Source of the DNA: NBLH01 sp050296515
Lineage (GTDB): Bacteria > Bacteroidota > Bacteroidia > Bacteroidales > NBLH01
Assembly: GCA_050296515.1 (NCBI GenBank)
Contig: JBNKRJ010000134.1
Span: 1-64,000, forward strand
Length of the DNA stretch: 64,000 nt
Reading direction: 5' to 3'
Both the position numbers and the translations under genes were made by a program. Positions within the stretch are counted from its first letter, which is position 1; each line of letters begins with the position of its first letter. Shown piece after piece: positions 1-7,945 of this stretch. The notes under the pieces are model-generated. The model did not search any database. It saw only the letters and a list, made by a program, of their open reading frames with translations, and was not told where the DNA came from.

Positions 1-136
1 AACAAGTTCGAAGCTTCCCGGTCTCACTAAGGCTTGATTGCGAGCTGAAGAAGGTTTTCAATGAGGCCGATCGGGCTATTTATCCATATTGATAATTGTT
101 GAATTTTATTCATAAAATTAACTTGGGAAACATTAG
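1..136 (+). repeat. Truncated copy of a structured interspersed repeat (copy A)
   Basis: This sequence matches 35361-35488 with scattered substitutions over its whole length, including the blocks GCTTCCCGGTCT, ACTAAGGCTTGATTGC and ACTTGGGAAACAT. Copy B at 35 kb shows that this is one half of a long hairpin. The other half would lie left of the window, so this copy is cut by the window edge rather than necessarily broken. I see no protein-coding potential. It is directly followed by a second, shorter repeat (137-177) that also occurs near copy B. Confidence 0.8.
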
Positions 137-177
137 TTAAAATAATACCTAAAATATCATACTTGACTTGACACTAG
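137..177 (+). repeat. 41-nt short interspersed repeat, copy 1
   Basis: It is identical to 35815-35855 except for one base and carries the tandem core ACTTGACTTGACACTAG. An inverted copy is at 35594-35629 and a degenerate inverted copy at 35699-35732. Here it directly follows repeat copy A, whereas near copy B 326 extra bases separate the two. Its function is unknown; it could be the terminal repeat of a small non-autonomous element. Confidence 0.75.
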
Positions 178-419
178 ACTTAACTTACATGTTACCAGAC
201 AGTCTTTGTTAATAATCATGCTCGTTTGTGATTAAAATTAATCATGGATGTTTCATTTAATCAGAAATGATAGTAAATAGAAGCAATCTTTAGAAAGGAT
301 TGATTGTTTAATGGCAAACATCCTTTCCAGGAACTTTAACTTAAATGTCTATTTATAAAAAAGCCAGTACATGCTTTATTTGCACTGACTTTTCAACCAA
401 TTTTGAATTAAAAATTTCG
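178..419. other. Intergenic stretch with a small hairpin
   Basis: I see no convincing gene here. An inverted repeat GAAAGGAT (293-300) / ATCCTTTC (320-327), with partial inner pairing, lies upstream of the minus-strand gene's 3' end. It has no T-run of terminator quality. A plus-strand open frame starting at 345 runs antisense through the next gene and looks like a shadow. Confidence 0.4.
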
Positions 420-794
420 TCATTCAACACTCTTCAGTTCCGAAATCCGTTTTTTGTCATCAAGATAGAGGTACATCTTTTCAGGACATTTCCAAAAACC
501 GGCTACTTCATAATTCACAATACAATCGTAAATAATCACCGTTTGTCCGTTATTACTTTCAACTTTTGAAGGGGTACCCAAAGTTTCTACAATTTGGAGT
601 GAATCGTACTGGTTTACCAATAAATAATCCATCAAATACCTAAATTCTGTGGCATGCAACTTTTTTTCTTTTACATACTTTTTAAAGACTTTTTTAATTT
701 TAACTGTCTTCCCATCTATTTTAGGTGGTGCTAATTCCTGTGCTGGCAATGAAATTGTCGCAATCAGGAATAGTAGTAAAATTATTCCTTTCAT
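420..794 (-). CDS. Small secreted protein of unknown function
   Basis: This 124-residue protein begins with a short, very hydrophobic signal peptide (residues 1-19, ending LPAQ), so it should be exported to the periplasm or cell surface. The mature part is Lys-rich at its N-terminus. It contains a central segment with ETLGTPSKVE followed by VIIYDC, a pattern loosely reminiscent of BamE/SmpA-like small periplasmic domains, but I would not assign that fold from this alone. It stands alone, facing away from the deformylase-like gene at 976. No partner is suggested by context. Confidence 0.7.
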   Translation of the reverse strand: MKGIILLLFLIATISLPAQELAPPKIDGKTVKIKKVFKKYVKEKKLHATEFRYLMDYLLVNQYDSLQIVETLGTPSKVESNNGQTVIIYDCIVNYEVAGFWKCPEKMYLYLDDKKRISELKSVE

Positions 795-975
795 GACAAT
801 TAGTTTTTAGTTTATAATAGTTGTTCGTTTCAGGGTTTAATTCTTAGCCCTATTTGTGTAAAGTTACAAAAAAGCAAAATACCATTGGTAACACAATTAC
901 TAAAATGTGGATGTACTTAAATTGATATTGTCATTAAGTCAAGAATTATTTTGATAAATTTAGGTAAAAAAACAA

Positions 976-1458
976 ATGAACTTAAATCGCATTCTTAAAC
1001 TAGGTGATCCCAGATTATATGAAAAATCCACTGAAGTATCTCAGAATGAAATAGAAAAACTAAAACCTGAAATAGATACTTTGAATGAATTAATACTTGA
1101 ATTTAAGGCGACTTATGGTGTCGGAAGAGGCATTGCTGCTCCTCAAATTGGCATGCAGAAAAGGATCATTTGCCTGAATATTGAAAACAATCGTTATACG
1201 CTAATTAACCCACACCTAACCAATTTAAGTACAGAAATGATGGAAATTTGGGATGACTGCATGTGTTTTCCAAATTTACTTGTGAAAGTAAAAAGACACA
1301 AAACCTGTTCGCTTACATTTAAGGATGAACACTGGCAAGAACATACATGGCAGTTCGAAGGTGATTTATCGGAACTAATACAGCATGAATATGATCATCT
1401 GGATGGAATTTTAGCTACACAAAGAGCAATCGATAATAAATCATTCAAATTAAAATAA
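976..1458 (+). CDS. Peptide deformylase family protein, divergent
   Basis: Peptide deformylases remove the N-formyl group from nascent proteins using a metal held by one Cys and two His. This 160-residue protein has the three family motifs in order. Motif I is GIAAPQIG (52-59), motif II is DDCMCF (93-98, with Cys95 in the ligand position), and motif III is HEYDH (137-141, with the catalytic Glu). Motif II is unusual: the standard EGCLS reads DDCMC, adding a second Cys. All metal ligands are kept, so an active hydrolase is plausible. It may be a secondary deformylase rather than the housekeeping one; no fmt gene is adjacent. Family assignment is firm, substrate is not. Confidence 0.85.
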   Translation: MNLNRILKLGDPRLYEKSTEVSQNEIEKLKPEIDTLNELILEFKATYGVGRGIAAPQIGMQKRIICLNIENNRYTLINPHLTNLSTEMMEIWDDCMCFPNLLVKVKRHKTCSLTFKDEHWQEHTWQFEGDLSELIQHEYDHLDGILATQRAIDNKSFKLK

Positions 1459-1481
1459 GCTAAAACCCAATAATGCAGCAT

Positions 1482-1514
1482 AATTACTCAGGGAAAAAGT
1501 TTTCCTGAGTAATT
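1482..1514 (+). terminator. Hairpin after the deformylase-like gene
   Basis: The arms AATTACTCAGG and CCTGAGTAATT are perfectly complementary and close a short A/T-rich loop, 23 bases after the stop codon. The trailing T-run is weak, so this is a probable but not textbook terminator. Confidence 0.45.
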
Positions 1515-1681
1515 GGAATTTTGCAACCAAAACAGATGAAATCAATTTTAGCCAATTTCGTCCAATCACTTTTTTTTGTAACTTCAATAAAAAAGCAAAA
1601 TTAATAAGGGTATTTTGTAATGCTTGTGTATTAATAGTGTATTAACAATTTTTGGAATTGAAAACTTAAAATAATCAAGTC

Positions 1682-2518
1682 ATGAAAAAATTCTTAAAGG
1701 GTCTACTGGTAATTGCTTTTCTAAGTTTTATTGCTACCTCATGCGAAAAGAAAGAGGATGTTGAAACCGCTCCCACACTCCCTCCTTATGAATCTATGAA
1801 GATTGATTTTGGAAAAATGGCTGATGGCAAAAAAACAGTCGCCAATGTTAATTCAAGTGTCAACTTTGTTGCTGCAGGGGTAACTGTTGCTGCATGGAAT
1901 ATAATGTTGACAGGGACACTTTTGGTTCCGGTATCTGCTTTTGCCCATTCTTTTTCGGTCCAACCGGGTTATTTAGGTGATGCAAAATGGCAATGGACTT
2001 ATGATGTAAGTGGTTTTGCTTCAACCTATAAAGCTCGACTCACTGGAACCATAAGAACGAATGATGTAAAATGGGAAATGTACATAGCAAAAGAAGGTGT
2101 TGGTGCCCATGAAGAATTTTTATGGTTCGAAGGAACTTCAAACCTTGATGGAAGCAGTGGTCAATGGATTTTGTACCACAGTTTTGAAGTTCAGGAGGCT
2201 GTATTGCAAATTGACTGGCAAAAAGAAGGCGATAAGATTGGTAGTGTAACGTACACTTACATAAGGGAAAGTGATAATGGAGATCAGAATCAATTGGCTA
2301 AAGGCAGCTATCTGACCTATGGATTACAAGATGCCACTTATGATGCCTTTTATACTATTAGCTATATTAGCAGAGCAAACCTGCCAAATGACTTCAATAA
2401 TGTAAATATTGAGTGGAGTACAACTGTATACAATGGTAGAATAAAAGCCTTACATTATTTCCAAGACGATTTGTGGCATTGCTGGGATAGCGCAAGGCTT
2501 GACACGGTATGTGAATGA
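1682..2518 (+). CDS. Lipoprotein of unknown function
   Basis: The 278-residue product starts with a lipoprotein signal peptide ending in the lipobox ATSC (Cys21), so it should be lipid-anchored in the envelope. The mature region is rich in Trp, Tyr and Thr and appears all-beta, with alternating segments such as WQWTYDVSG and DVKWEMYIAK, which suggests a beta-sandwich or barrel-like fold. I do not recognise a named family. It is monocistronic, with a bidirectional terminator hairpin shared with the convergent gene downstream. Confidence 0.8.
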   Translation: MKKFLKGLLVIAFLSFIATSCEKKEDVETAPTLPPYESMKIDFGKMADGKKTVANVNSSVNFVAAGVTVAAWNIMLTGTLLVPVSAFAHSFSVQPGYLGDAKWQWTYDVSGFASTYKARLTGTIRTNDVKWEMYIAKEGVGAHEEFLWFEGTSNLDGSSGQWILYHSFEVQEAVLQIDWQKEGDKIGSVTYTYIRESDNGDQNQLAKGSYLTYGLQDATYDAFYTISYISRANLPNDFNNVNIEWSTTVYNGRIKALHYFQDDLWHCWDSARLDTVCE

Positions 2519-2539
2519 TATTTTAGATGATAACCTTTG

Positions 2540-2569
2540 AAAACCAGTAGACCTTATCTACTGGTTTTT
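2540..2569. terminator. Bidirectional terminator between convergent genes
   Basis: AAAACCAGTAGA and TCTACTGGTTTT form a perfect 12-bp stem with a short loop. It is flanked by A and T runs and lies between the stop codons at 2518 (plus) and 2575 (minus). Confidence 0.8.
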
Positions 2570-2574
2570 ATGTC

Positions 2575-3252
2575 TTAGAAAGTAACATAAAGCCCTGTAT
2601 TTAAACCAATTCCTAGTTTTGAGTTAGGTATGTAAGAAATACCATTTTTTAAAATCGATTCATATTCTCGTTGATCATAAATATAGCCACTTAAATCCCA
2701 TTTAAGGTTGTCATTAAAAACCAACGAAAACCCTAATTCATACTGTTCGCCACTGAGCTGTTTATTTGAAAAAATATCATCAGTCTTTTCTGTTGTGTTT
2801 CCATATGTAAGTTTAGTCTCTTCGTTTAACATTTCATCATGCATATACGAAAGCCCAATAAATGGATGAAACCCTTCATAATCTACTTTATTAAACCACC
2901 AGTCTAATCTTAGTTTTATACCAACCTGTAAGCGAAATAAAGTTGAATACATTTCCATTTTGTCTGGCGCATCAGTAAAAATATCAGGGTCAGGAGAATC
3001 ATCACCAATGTATAAGTAGCCATGCCTTGCATTTAAGTTAAAGTAAAGCAGCCTTTTAAAAGGAGCCCATTCAATTCCTGCGCCATAGGTTACTTCCCAA
3101 CCTTTTCCAAAATCTCTAAAAACAACAGCACCAGCACTTATTTCAGGAGATATGCTCCACTTTCCCGGAACAAAAGCAAATTTGCTGCATTGAGCATTGG
3201 ATAATAGATTAATTATACCCAGAAATAGAAAAACAAAAGCCAGTTTTCTCAT
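2575..3252 (-). CDS. Putative outer-membrane beta-barrel protein
   Basis: The 225-residue protein has a signal peptide (1-20, ending SNAQ). The mature region alternates hydrophobic and polar residues with many aromatic girdle residues and ends in an aromatic residue (GLYVTF), features typical of small outer-membrane barrels. Acidic turns such as DDSPDPD fit exposed loops. No specific family is recognised. It is probably monocistronic: the upstream gap separates it from the ABC transporter and downstream it meets a convergent lipoprotein gene. Confidence 0.75.
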   Translation of the reverse strand: MRKLAFVFLFLGIINLLSNAQCSKFAFVPGKWSISPEISAGAVVFRDFGKGWEVTYGAGIEWAPFKRLLYFNLNARHGYLYIGDDSPDPDIFTDAPDKMEMYSTLFRLQVGIKLRLDWWFNKVDYEGFHPFIGLSYMHDEMLNEETKLTYGNTTEKTDDIFSNKQLSGEQYELGFSLVFNDNLKWDLSGYIYDQREYESILKNGISYIPNSKLGIGLNTGLYVTF

Positions 3253-3395
3253 CTTATTTTCTTTTAAGCAAAATACTAAAAGTTTTCCAGTTTTAAGATG
3301 GTTGTTGCGACTTTAAACGATAGTTTCAATTATGGTAATAATTAAAGCAATAATTATGATAGGTCAAAAATTATTTTTTTCACGGCCTGATGTTG

Positions 3396-3403
3396 TACCT
3401 TTG
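3396..3403 (+). promoter_or_regulatory. Orphan -7-like element (TACCTTTG)
   Basis: This is a perfect match to the Bacteroidota -7 consensus TAnnTTTG on the plus strand, with only a T-rich stretch at the -33 position. No plus-strand gene follows before the convergent permease gene, but a hairpin ends about 100 nt downstream. Confidence 0.35.
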
Positions 3404-3407
3404 AAAT

Positions 3408-3515
3408 GTCAAACAAGTACAAGTTAATCTTCATAATTTAACGAGTATTCATCGGTAATAGATTTGGTTAATTAAGTGTATGGAAAAAGAGGAGGCCTTC
3501 CTCTTTTCCTTTTTA
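3408..3515 (+). ncRNA. Candidate small RNA between orphan promoter and hairpin
   Basis: This is an inferred transcript of about 105 nt. It would start just after the TACCTTTG element at 3396-3403 and end at the hairpin AAAAGAGGA/TCCTCTTTT (3486-3507), which is followed on this strand by a T-rich run. The 3' end touches the stop codon of the convergent permease gene, so the RNA would be antisense to that mRNA's tail. There is no direct evidence of expression, and the hairpin is also needed as the permease terminator. Confidence 0.25.
3484..3511 (-). terminator. Terminator of the metF-ABC transporter operon
   Basis: This GC-containing hairpin, AAAAGAGGA (3486-3494) with TCCTCTTTT, lies immediately past the permease stop codon on the minus strand and is followed by a T-run. 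It is symmetric enough to work from both sides. Confidence 0.6.
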
Positions 3516-4904
3516 ATCATGTCGAAGGGCTTTTACAGGGTCAATTTTTGAAGCTCTTGATGCTGGGTAAAGCCCAGCTATCAAACTAATAATGATAGAG
3601 AAAAGCAAAGATCCAACAATTAACCATGCAGGAAAATAAAACAAGTCAACAGGTTCTTGGCCGAGAGGTACAAGCTGAGAATTAATCACCAGATTCGCAA
3701 GGCGGGTAACCAGCCATCCCAAAACTAGACCAAAAACTCCCCCTATAAAGCCAATAACAGATGCTTCTACAAAAAATATCAGTTTAATTTCCTTGTTGCT
3801 TGCTCCTATTGATTTCATAATGCCAATTTCACGAGTGCGTTCCAATATCGACATCACCATTGTATTTACAATCCCAAGCGATGAGACAAATAGAGCAATA
3901 AGTCCTATGGCTCCTAAAATAGCATCAACAATTAAAAACGATCTCCGAAGTTCAGAGAGTCTTTCACCCATGGTGAAAACTTCTAGTCCCATTTTCTCAA
4001 TTTTTGACTTTGCCTTTTCCAGGTTGTAGATATTATCTGCTCTTGCATAAATTGATCTATGTGAGTTATTTTTATCATTCCTGTTTAAATAATCAGTTGT
4101 GCTATTGATATTTATCTTTGGGATGGAATTCGCAAAATCAAAAGGCAAAATCACACCTCCACGAATCAGATTCCCTGTAAAATCGGTATTTACATCTAAT
4201 ATTCCAGCAATTGTAACTTTGGTAATAGTGTCTTTAACCGGTAGATTTCCACCCTGCATCATAAAAGAAGCTATATTTAGTGCAGATGGATCCAAAATCA
4301 CTGTTTTAATTTTCATCGTGGCTCCTACAATTGAATCTATAGGAATTATCTTGAAATTATGGTCTGGGTTTTCCTCTGTTATTCTCTTAGTTTTTTCATC
4401 TCCTTTTACTAAAATTCCCAATAACTTTAAAGTTTGTCGACCAATAACAGCAACCGGCAATGAATCGGATTTGTAAAATTCACCTCCCTGTAATTCAGAA
4501 AATGGGCGATACAAACCCATTCCACTTGGCACTCCTGAAATAGTTGTAGTCCATTCCTTGTCAAATAATACAATTCTTCCAGGAAAAAAAAGGTCAGGAA
4601 AAACAAGAGCTAATTCATCAATATCCTTTAATTGATGCAAAATAGAATCAGAAATTGGAGTAAGACTGTCTACAAGGCTGGATGGGTTTGTAGGATCAAC
4701 TTTTTTAGCCGTTACTCTTAAGCTTGTAAACAAATCATTTTCGGAGAACGAATCCGAGATGTTTTTTTGTAAACCGGTTCCAAAAGAAACCATTGAACTT
4801 AACGCTCCAATGCCAACAATAACCCCTAATGTTGTTAAAAAAGTTCTTAATTTTCGTTGCTTAAGGTTTATAAACCCTAAGTTGATCATATCAAGGATGT
4901 TCAT
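3513..4904 (-). CDS. ABC transporter permease, MacB/LolC-like
   Basis: This 463-residue inner-membrane protein has one N-terminal membrane segment (about 20-42, LTTLGVIVGIG), a long periplasmic domain (about 45-315), and three C-terminal membrane segments forming the FtsX-type domain (about 325-460, with ERTREIGIMKSIGA between them). This is the four-helix MacB/LolC topology of mechanotransmitting ABC systems that move lipoproteins, peptides or cell-wall effectors rather than transport across the inner membrane. Its start codon overlaps the ATPase stop by one base (TAATG), indicating translational coupling. No HlyD-type adaptor is adjacent, so the substrate is open. Confidence 0.88.
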   Translation of the reverse strand: MNILDMINLGFINLKQRKLRTFLTTLGVIVGIGALSSMVSFGTGLQKNISDSFSENDLFTSLRVTAKKVDPTNPSSLVDSLTPISDSILHQLKDIDELALVFPDLFFPGRIVLFDKEWTTTISGVPSGMGLYRPFSELQGGEFYKSDSLPVAVIGRQTLKLLGILVKGDEKTKRITEENPDHNFKIIPIDSIVGATMKIKTVILDPSALNIASFMMQGGNLPVKDTITKVTIAGILDVNTDFTGNLIRGGVILPFDFANSIPKININSTTDYLNRNDKNNSHRSIYARADNIYNLEKAKSKIEKMGLEVFTMGERLSELRRSFLIVDAILGAIGLIALFVSSLGIVNTMVMSILERTREIGIMKSIGASNKEIKLIFFVEASVIGFIGGVFGLVLGWLVTRLANLVINSQLVPLGQEPVDLFYFPAWLIVGSLLFSIIISLIAGLYPASRASKIDPVKALRHD

Positions 4905-5602
4905 TAACGTAAACTTTTTTGTTCAGCAATTTTGCCATCTACTAAACGGATGTACCTGTTTGAAATTTCCTCGGCAATCCCCTGATCATGAGTGACTAAG
5001 ATTATAGTAATTCCGTGATTTTCATTGAGTGCTGAAAGAAGTTTTATAATTTGCTTGGAAGTAGTACTGTCTAAATTTCCTGTTGGTTCATCTGCCAAAA
5101 TAATTTGGGGGTTGTTTGCCAAAGCACGGGCAATTGCAACCCTTTGAGCCTCTCCTCCTGATAGTTCTGATGGTTTGTGATGCATCCGCTCCGAAAGTCC
5201 TACCTGGATTAATAAAGATTTGGCTAGTGCTTTTCTTTTAGTTCGGGCAACTCCCCCAAAAGTTAAGGCTAAGGCAACATTATCAAGAGCAGAGTATGAA
5301 TGAATCAGGTTAAAAGACTGAAAAATCATACCTACCTGAAATTTTCTGTAATTAGAAAGCTGATAGGCTGTATAACTTAATAAATCTTTGTCCTGATAAA
5401 TGATTTTGCCACTTGTTGCCTTGTCCAAACCACCAAGTAAATTCAAAAGTGTAGATTTACCCGAACCCGATCGCCCAACTACTGATAAAATTTCTGACTC
5501 ATAAATTTCCAAAGAATCCAGATTCAGTGCAAGCAGTTCATTTTTACCTTTTTGATAGGATTTTGTTAAATTGCGTAGTTGAAACAAGTTTTTATTACTC
5601 AT
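4904..5602 (-). CDS. ABC transporter ATP-binding protein, LolD/MacB type
   Basis: The 232-residue ATPase energises the adjacent permease. It has Walker A GRSGSGKST (43-51), signature LSGGE (147-151), Walker B ILADE (168-172) and the switch His in VTHD (about 211). The length is usual for the LolD/MacB/FtsE-like group. It lies 22 bases after the TPR-like secreted protein gene and overlaps the permease start, so metF, the TPR-like gene, the ATPase and the permease are likely co-transcribed on the minus strand. Calling it LolD specifically would over-reach, because only one permease is present. Confidence 0.92.
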   Translation of the reverse strand: MSNKNLFQLRNLTKSYQKGKNELLALNLDSLEIYESEILSVVGRSGSGKSTLLNLLGGLDKATSGKIIYQDKDLLSYTAYQLSNYRKFQVGMIFQSFNLIHSYSALDNVALALTFGGVARTKRKALAKSLLIQVGLSERMHHKPSELSGGEAQRVAIARALANNPQIILADEPTGNLDSTTSKQIIKLLSALNENHGITIILVTHDQGIAEEISNRYIRLVDGKIAEQKSLR

Positions 5603-5624
5603 ACCTGCTGAATAATGATCCAGT

Positions 5625-6839
5625 TTAATTAAGTTTTAGAAGCTTGTTTTTTATTACATCCTTTAGATTTTCTTTTTTATTTATCTTATAAAACCCATAT
5701 TTTTCACCATTCGAGATAAGTGCTAAATTACTTTTATTATCAAAAAAAATAAATTCAAGATAGTCATAAGATGGAGTATTAAAATAGCTTTTGATATCAC
5801 TAGGCTTTTTAGTGGAACTATCGGTTCTTTTCTTGTAAAAAGACAGGCTATAAATATCACCAGTATCCTTTTTGTTAAAATCTTCATGGGCTATATATTC
5901 AAGATTTATATCTTCAAATTTCAGTTCGATATTTACTAAGTCCTCAACAGCAGTGCCTACAATTGTTTTTTGTTTTAATAATGTGGTAAATTTTAAATTG
6001 TATTTGACACTATCTCTAAAAAAAGTCTTAATGTAGTCTTTCATAGTATAATCTGAGGAAAGACGATTTCGATCACTTGTAATTTTTTTAATTTTCCAGT
6101 TCGTTTTTGCTTTTATAAGTTCGATATGCAATGTGTAGCCTATGGCTTTCACAAATAATGCTTCAGTCATTTCCCCAAAAAAAAGCGGTGTATACCTATA
6201 ATTGTAAGTTGCAGTTTGAGTCATTTCATTATTTAACAATGTTGTTGATGAAGAGCTTGATTTTCTGAAATCTTTAAATGAAGATAAATCATTAATAAGC
6301 ATTGTTAGATCTATTCCATAGAGTGTATTATTAAATTCATTTCTATTCATATTTTTCTTATATTCTTCACTACATAGATCATATACTTTTTCCCATTTGT
6401 TTTTCCTTACATATATACGAATACTATCGACAATAACGTCAGGTGAATCTTGCCTATCATTACCCTTTACTTTAGTAACAATCGATTCATATTCATCAAT
6501 TGAGTGCAAGATATATAAATCCTTATCTTTTTGTAAATGATCTGCATTACTATAGCCATTTTCAACAGCACTCATTAGTAGCGACAATGCCTTTCGCTTC
6601 TTTTTAGCTAAAGCTGCCGAACAAGCTCCGTTATACAAGTCTCTTGCAACATCCTTTTTTATTAGAAAAGCTTCTTCATATTTCGCCAAAGATGATTTAT
6701 ATTTTTTTTCATCATAAAAATTTTTTCCTTCACTGATTAACTTTTTGTACTCAGAACCAGTTTGCCCAAAGAGATTTGAGTAAATTACCAATATAAACAA
6801 CAGTAATATCTCTTTTTTAATTTTTTTTATTTTAATCAT
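5625..6839 (-). CDS. Secreted protein with an N-terminal TPR-like region
   Basis: The 404-residue product has a signal peptide (about 1-26, ending NLFGQ) and is exported. Residues 35-110 look like tetratricopeptide helices (GKNFYDEKKYKSSLAKYEEA, then a 'TPR end of gene' style segment). The rest is charged and mixed alpha/beta, with no family I recognise. It starts 8 bases after the metF stop codon and is followed 22 bases later by the ABC ATPase, so it is in the operon. A role as a periplasmic partner of the ABC system is possible but only inferred from position. Confidence 0.75.
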   Translation of the reverse strand: MIKIKKIKKEILLLFILVIYSNLFGQTGSEYKKLISEGKNFYDEKKYKSSLAKYEEAFLIKKDVARDLYNGACSAALAKKKRKALSLLMSAVENGYSNADHLQKDKDLYILHSIDEYESIVTKVKGNDRQDSPDVIVDSIRIYVRKNKWEKVYDLCSEEYKKNMNRNEFNNTLYGIDLTMLINDLSSFKDFRKSSSSSTTLLNNEMTQTATYNYRYTPLFFGEMTEALFVKAIGYTLHIELIKAKTNWKIKKITSDRNRLSSDYTMKDYIKTFFRDSVKYNLKFTTLLKQKTIVGTAVEDLVNIELKFEDINLEYIAHEDFNKKDTGDIYSLSFYKKRTDSSTKKPSDIKSYFNTPSYDYLEFIFFDNKSNLALISNGEKYGFYKINKKENLKDVIKNKLLKLN

Positions 6840-6847
6840 GGATTCCT

Positions 6848-7804
6848 CTAAAACACAGCTTTTGCAATATTGTAAATATTATCAGCTTTGCCCATGGTAT
6901 AGTAATGCACAGCAGGTGCTTTTTCTTTCACCAGCTCTTTTGATTGCATTATAGCCCACTCAACGCCTACCTGGCGTACTTCTTCATCGGTTTTACATTT
7001 TCTAATTTCTTTTGCCAACTCTTCAGGAATATCAATATTAAAGGTAGATGGCAAAACATTTAAATGCTTTTTTATCGAAATTGGTTTTATTCCAGGAATA
7101 ATTGGCACGTTAATACCGACTTTTCTGCAACGTTTCACAAAATCAAAATATTTTTTATTATCAAAAAACAGCTGCGTGACTATGTAATCTGCACCTGCCT
7201 CAATTTTTTGCTTTAAATAAAATAAATCAGTATCCATATTCGGAGCTTCGATATGCTTTTCAGGATAACCAGCAACCCCCAATGAAAATTCCATTTTTGT
7301 TGTATTTTGCAACTCTTCATCAAGATATAGTCCTCTATTTAGGCTCTGAATCTGATGAATCAAATCTATTGCATTTGCATGGCCTCCTTCCTCTGGAATA
7401 AATGCTTTATCTGCTTGTAAAGGATCGCCTCTAAGAACCAATAAGTTTCTTATTCCCAGGAAGTGAAGGTCAATTAAAGCATTCTCGGTTTCTTCTCTTG
7501 TAAAACCTCCACAAATAATATGTGGGACTACACTTACTTGTTGGTACTTGTATTTAATTGCAGCAGCAATTGCTACTGTTCCAGGTCGTTTATGAACAGT
7601 TTTCTTTTCTAATAGCCCTGATTTATGTCTTTTGTATACAACTTCTTCACGATGATATGTAATGTTAAGATACTTAGGCTCAAATTCCATCAAAGGATCT
7701 ATCACTTCGTATATCAGGTTAATATCTTTTCCCTTCAGTGGGGGGAGAATTTCAAATGAAAAAAGAGTTTTGTCAGTATTATTAAAATGATCTACAACTT
7801 TCAT
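6848..7804 (-). CDS. metF: Methylenetetrahydrofolate reductase
   Basis: This FAD enzyme reduces 5,10-methylene-THF to 5-methyl-THF, supplying the methyl group for methionine synthesis. The 318-residue protein is a single TIM-barrel domain. It shows the catalytic-Glu motif FEILPP near residue 18, VLRGDP (about 125), and GVAGYPEKH (about 175), where the folate/FAD site lies. Length fits the bacterial MetF family. It appears to be the first gene of a minus-strand unit continuing into the TPR-like protein and ABC transporter genes. No S-adenosylmethionine riboswitch is visible upstream. Confidence 0.95.
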   Translation of the reverse strand: MKVVDHFNNTDKTLFSFEILPPLKGKDINLIYEVIDPLMEFEPKYLNITYHREEVVYKRHKSGLLEKKTVHKRPGTVAIAAAIKYKYQQVSVVPHIICGGFTREETENALIDLHFLGIRNLLVLRGDPLQADKAFIPEEGGHANAIDLIHQIQSLNRGLYLDEELQNTTKMEFSLGVAGYPEKHIEAPNMDTDLFYLKQKIEAGADYIVTQLFFDNKKYFDFVKRCRKVGINVPIIPGIKPISIKKHLNVLPSTFNIDIPEELAKEIRKCKTDEEVRQVGVEWAIMQSKELVKEKAPAVHYYTMGKADNIYNIAKAVF

Positions 7805-7886
7805 TATTTTTTCAGCAGTTTTGTTTTAATTTAATAAATAATCGCAGCAAATATAGTCATTATTTTAGGATTGGATTGTTAAATAA

Positions 7887-7915
7887 AAAAGCTACTTTTA
7901 AAACAAGTAGCTTTT
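7887..7915 (-). terminator. Terminator downstream of the tricorn-type protease
   Basis: AAAAGCTACTT and AAGTAGCTTTT form a perfect 11-bp stem with a 7-nt loop, followed on the minus strand by a T-run. It separates the protease gene from metF. Confidence 0.8.
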
Positions 7916-7945
7916 CTATCTATTTTATCCTTATTATTCCCTGTT

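Noticed and set aside
345..569. Plus-strand reading frame at the left edge
   Set aside because: It lies antisense over the 3' half of the signal-peptide gene at 420-794 and has no promoter or domain; judged a shadow.
6848..7860. S-adenosylmethionine riboswitch upstream of metF
   Set aside because: Only a short AT-rich gap precedes the gene, and it holds the protease terminator rather than a riboswitch-like fold.
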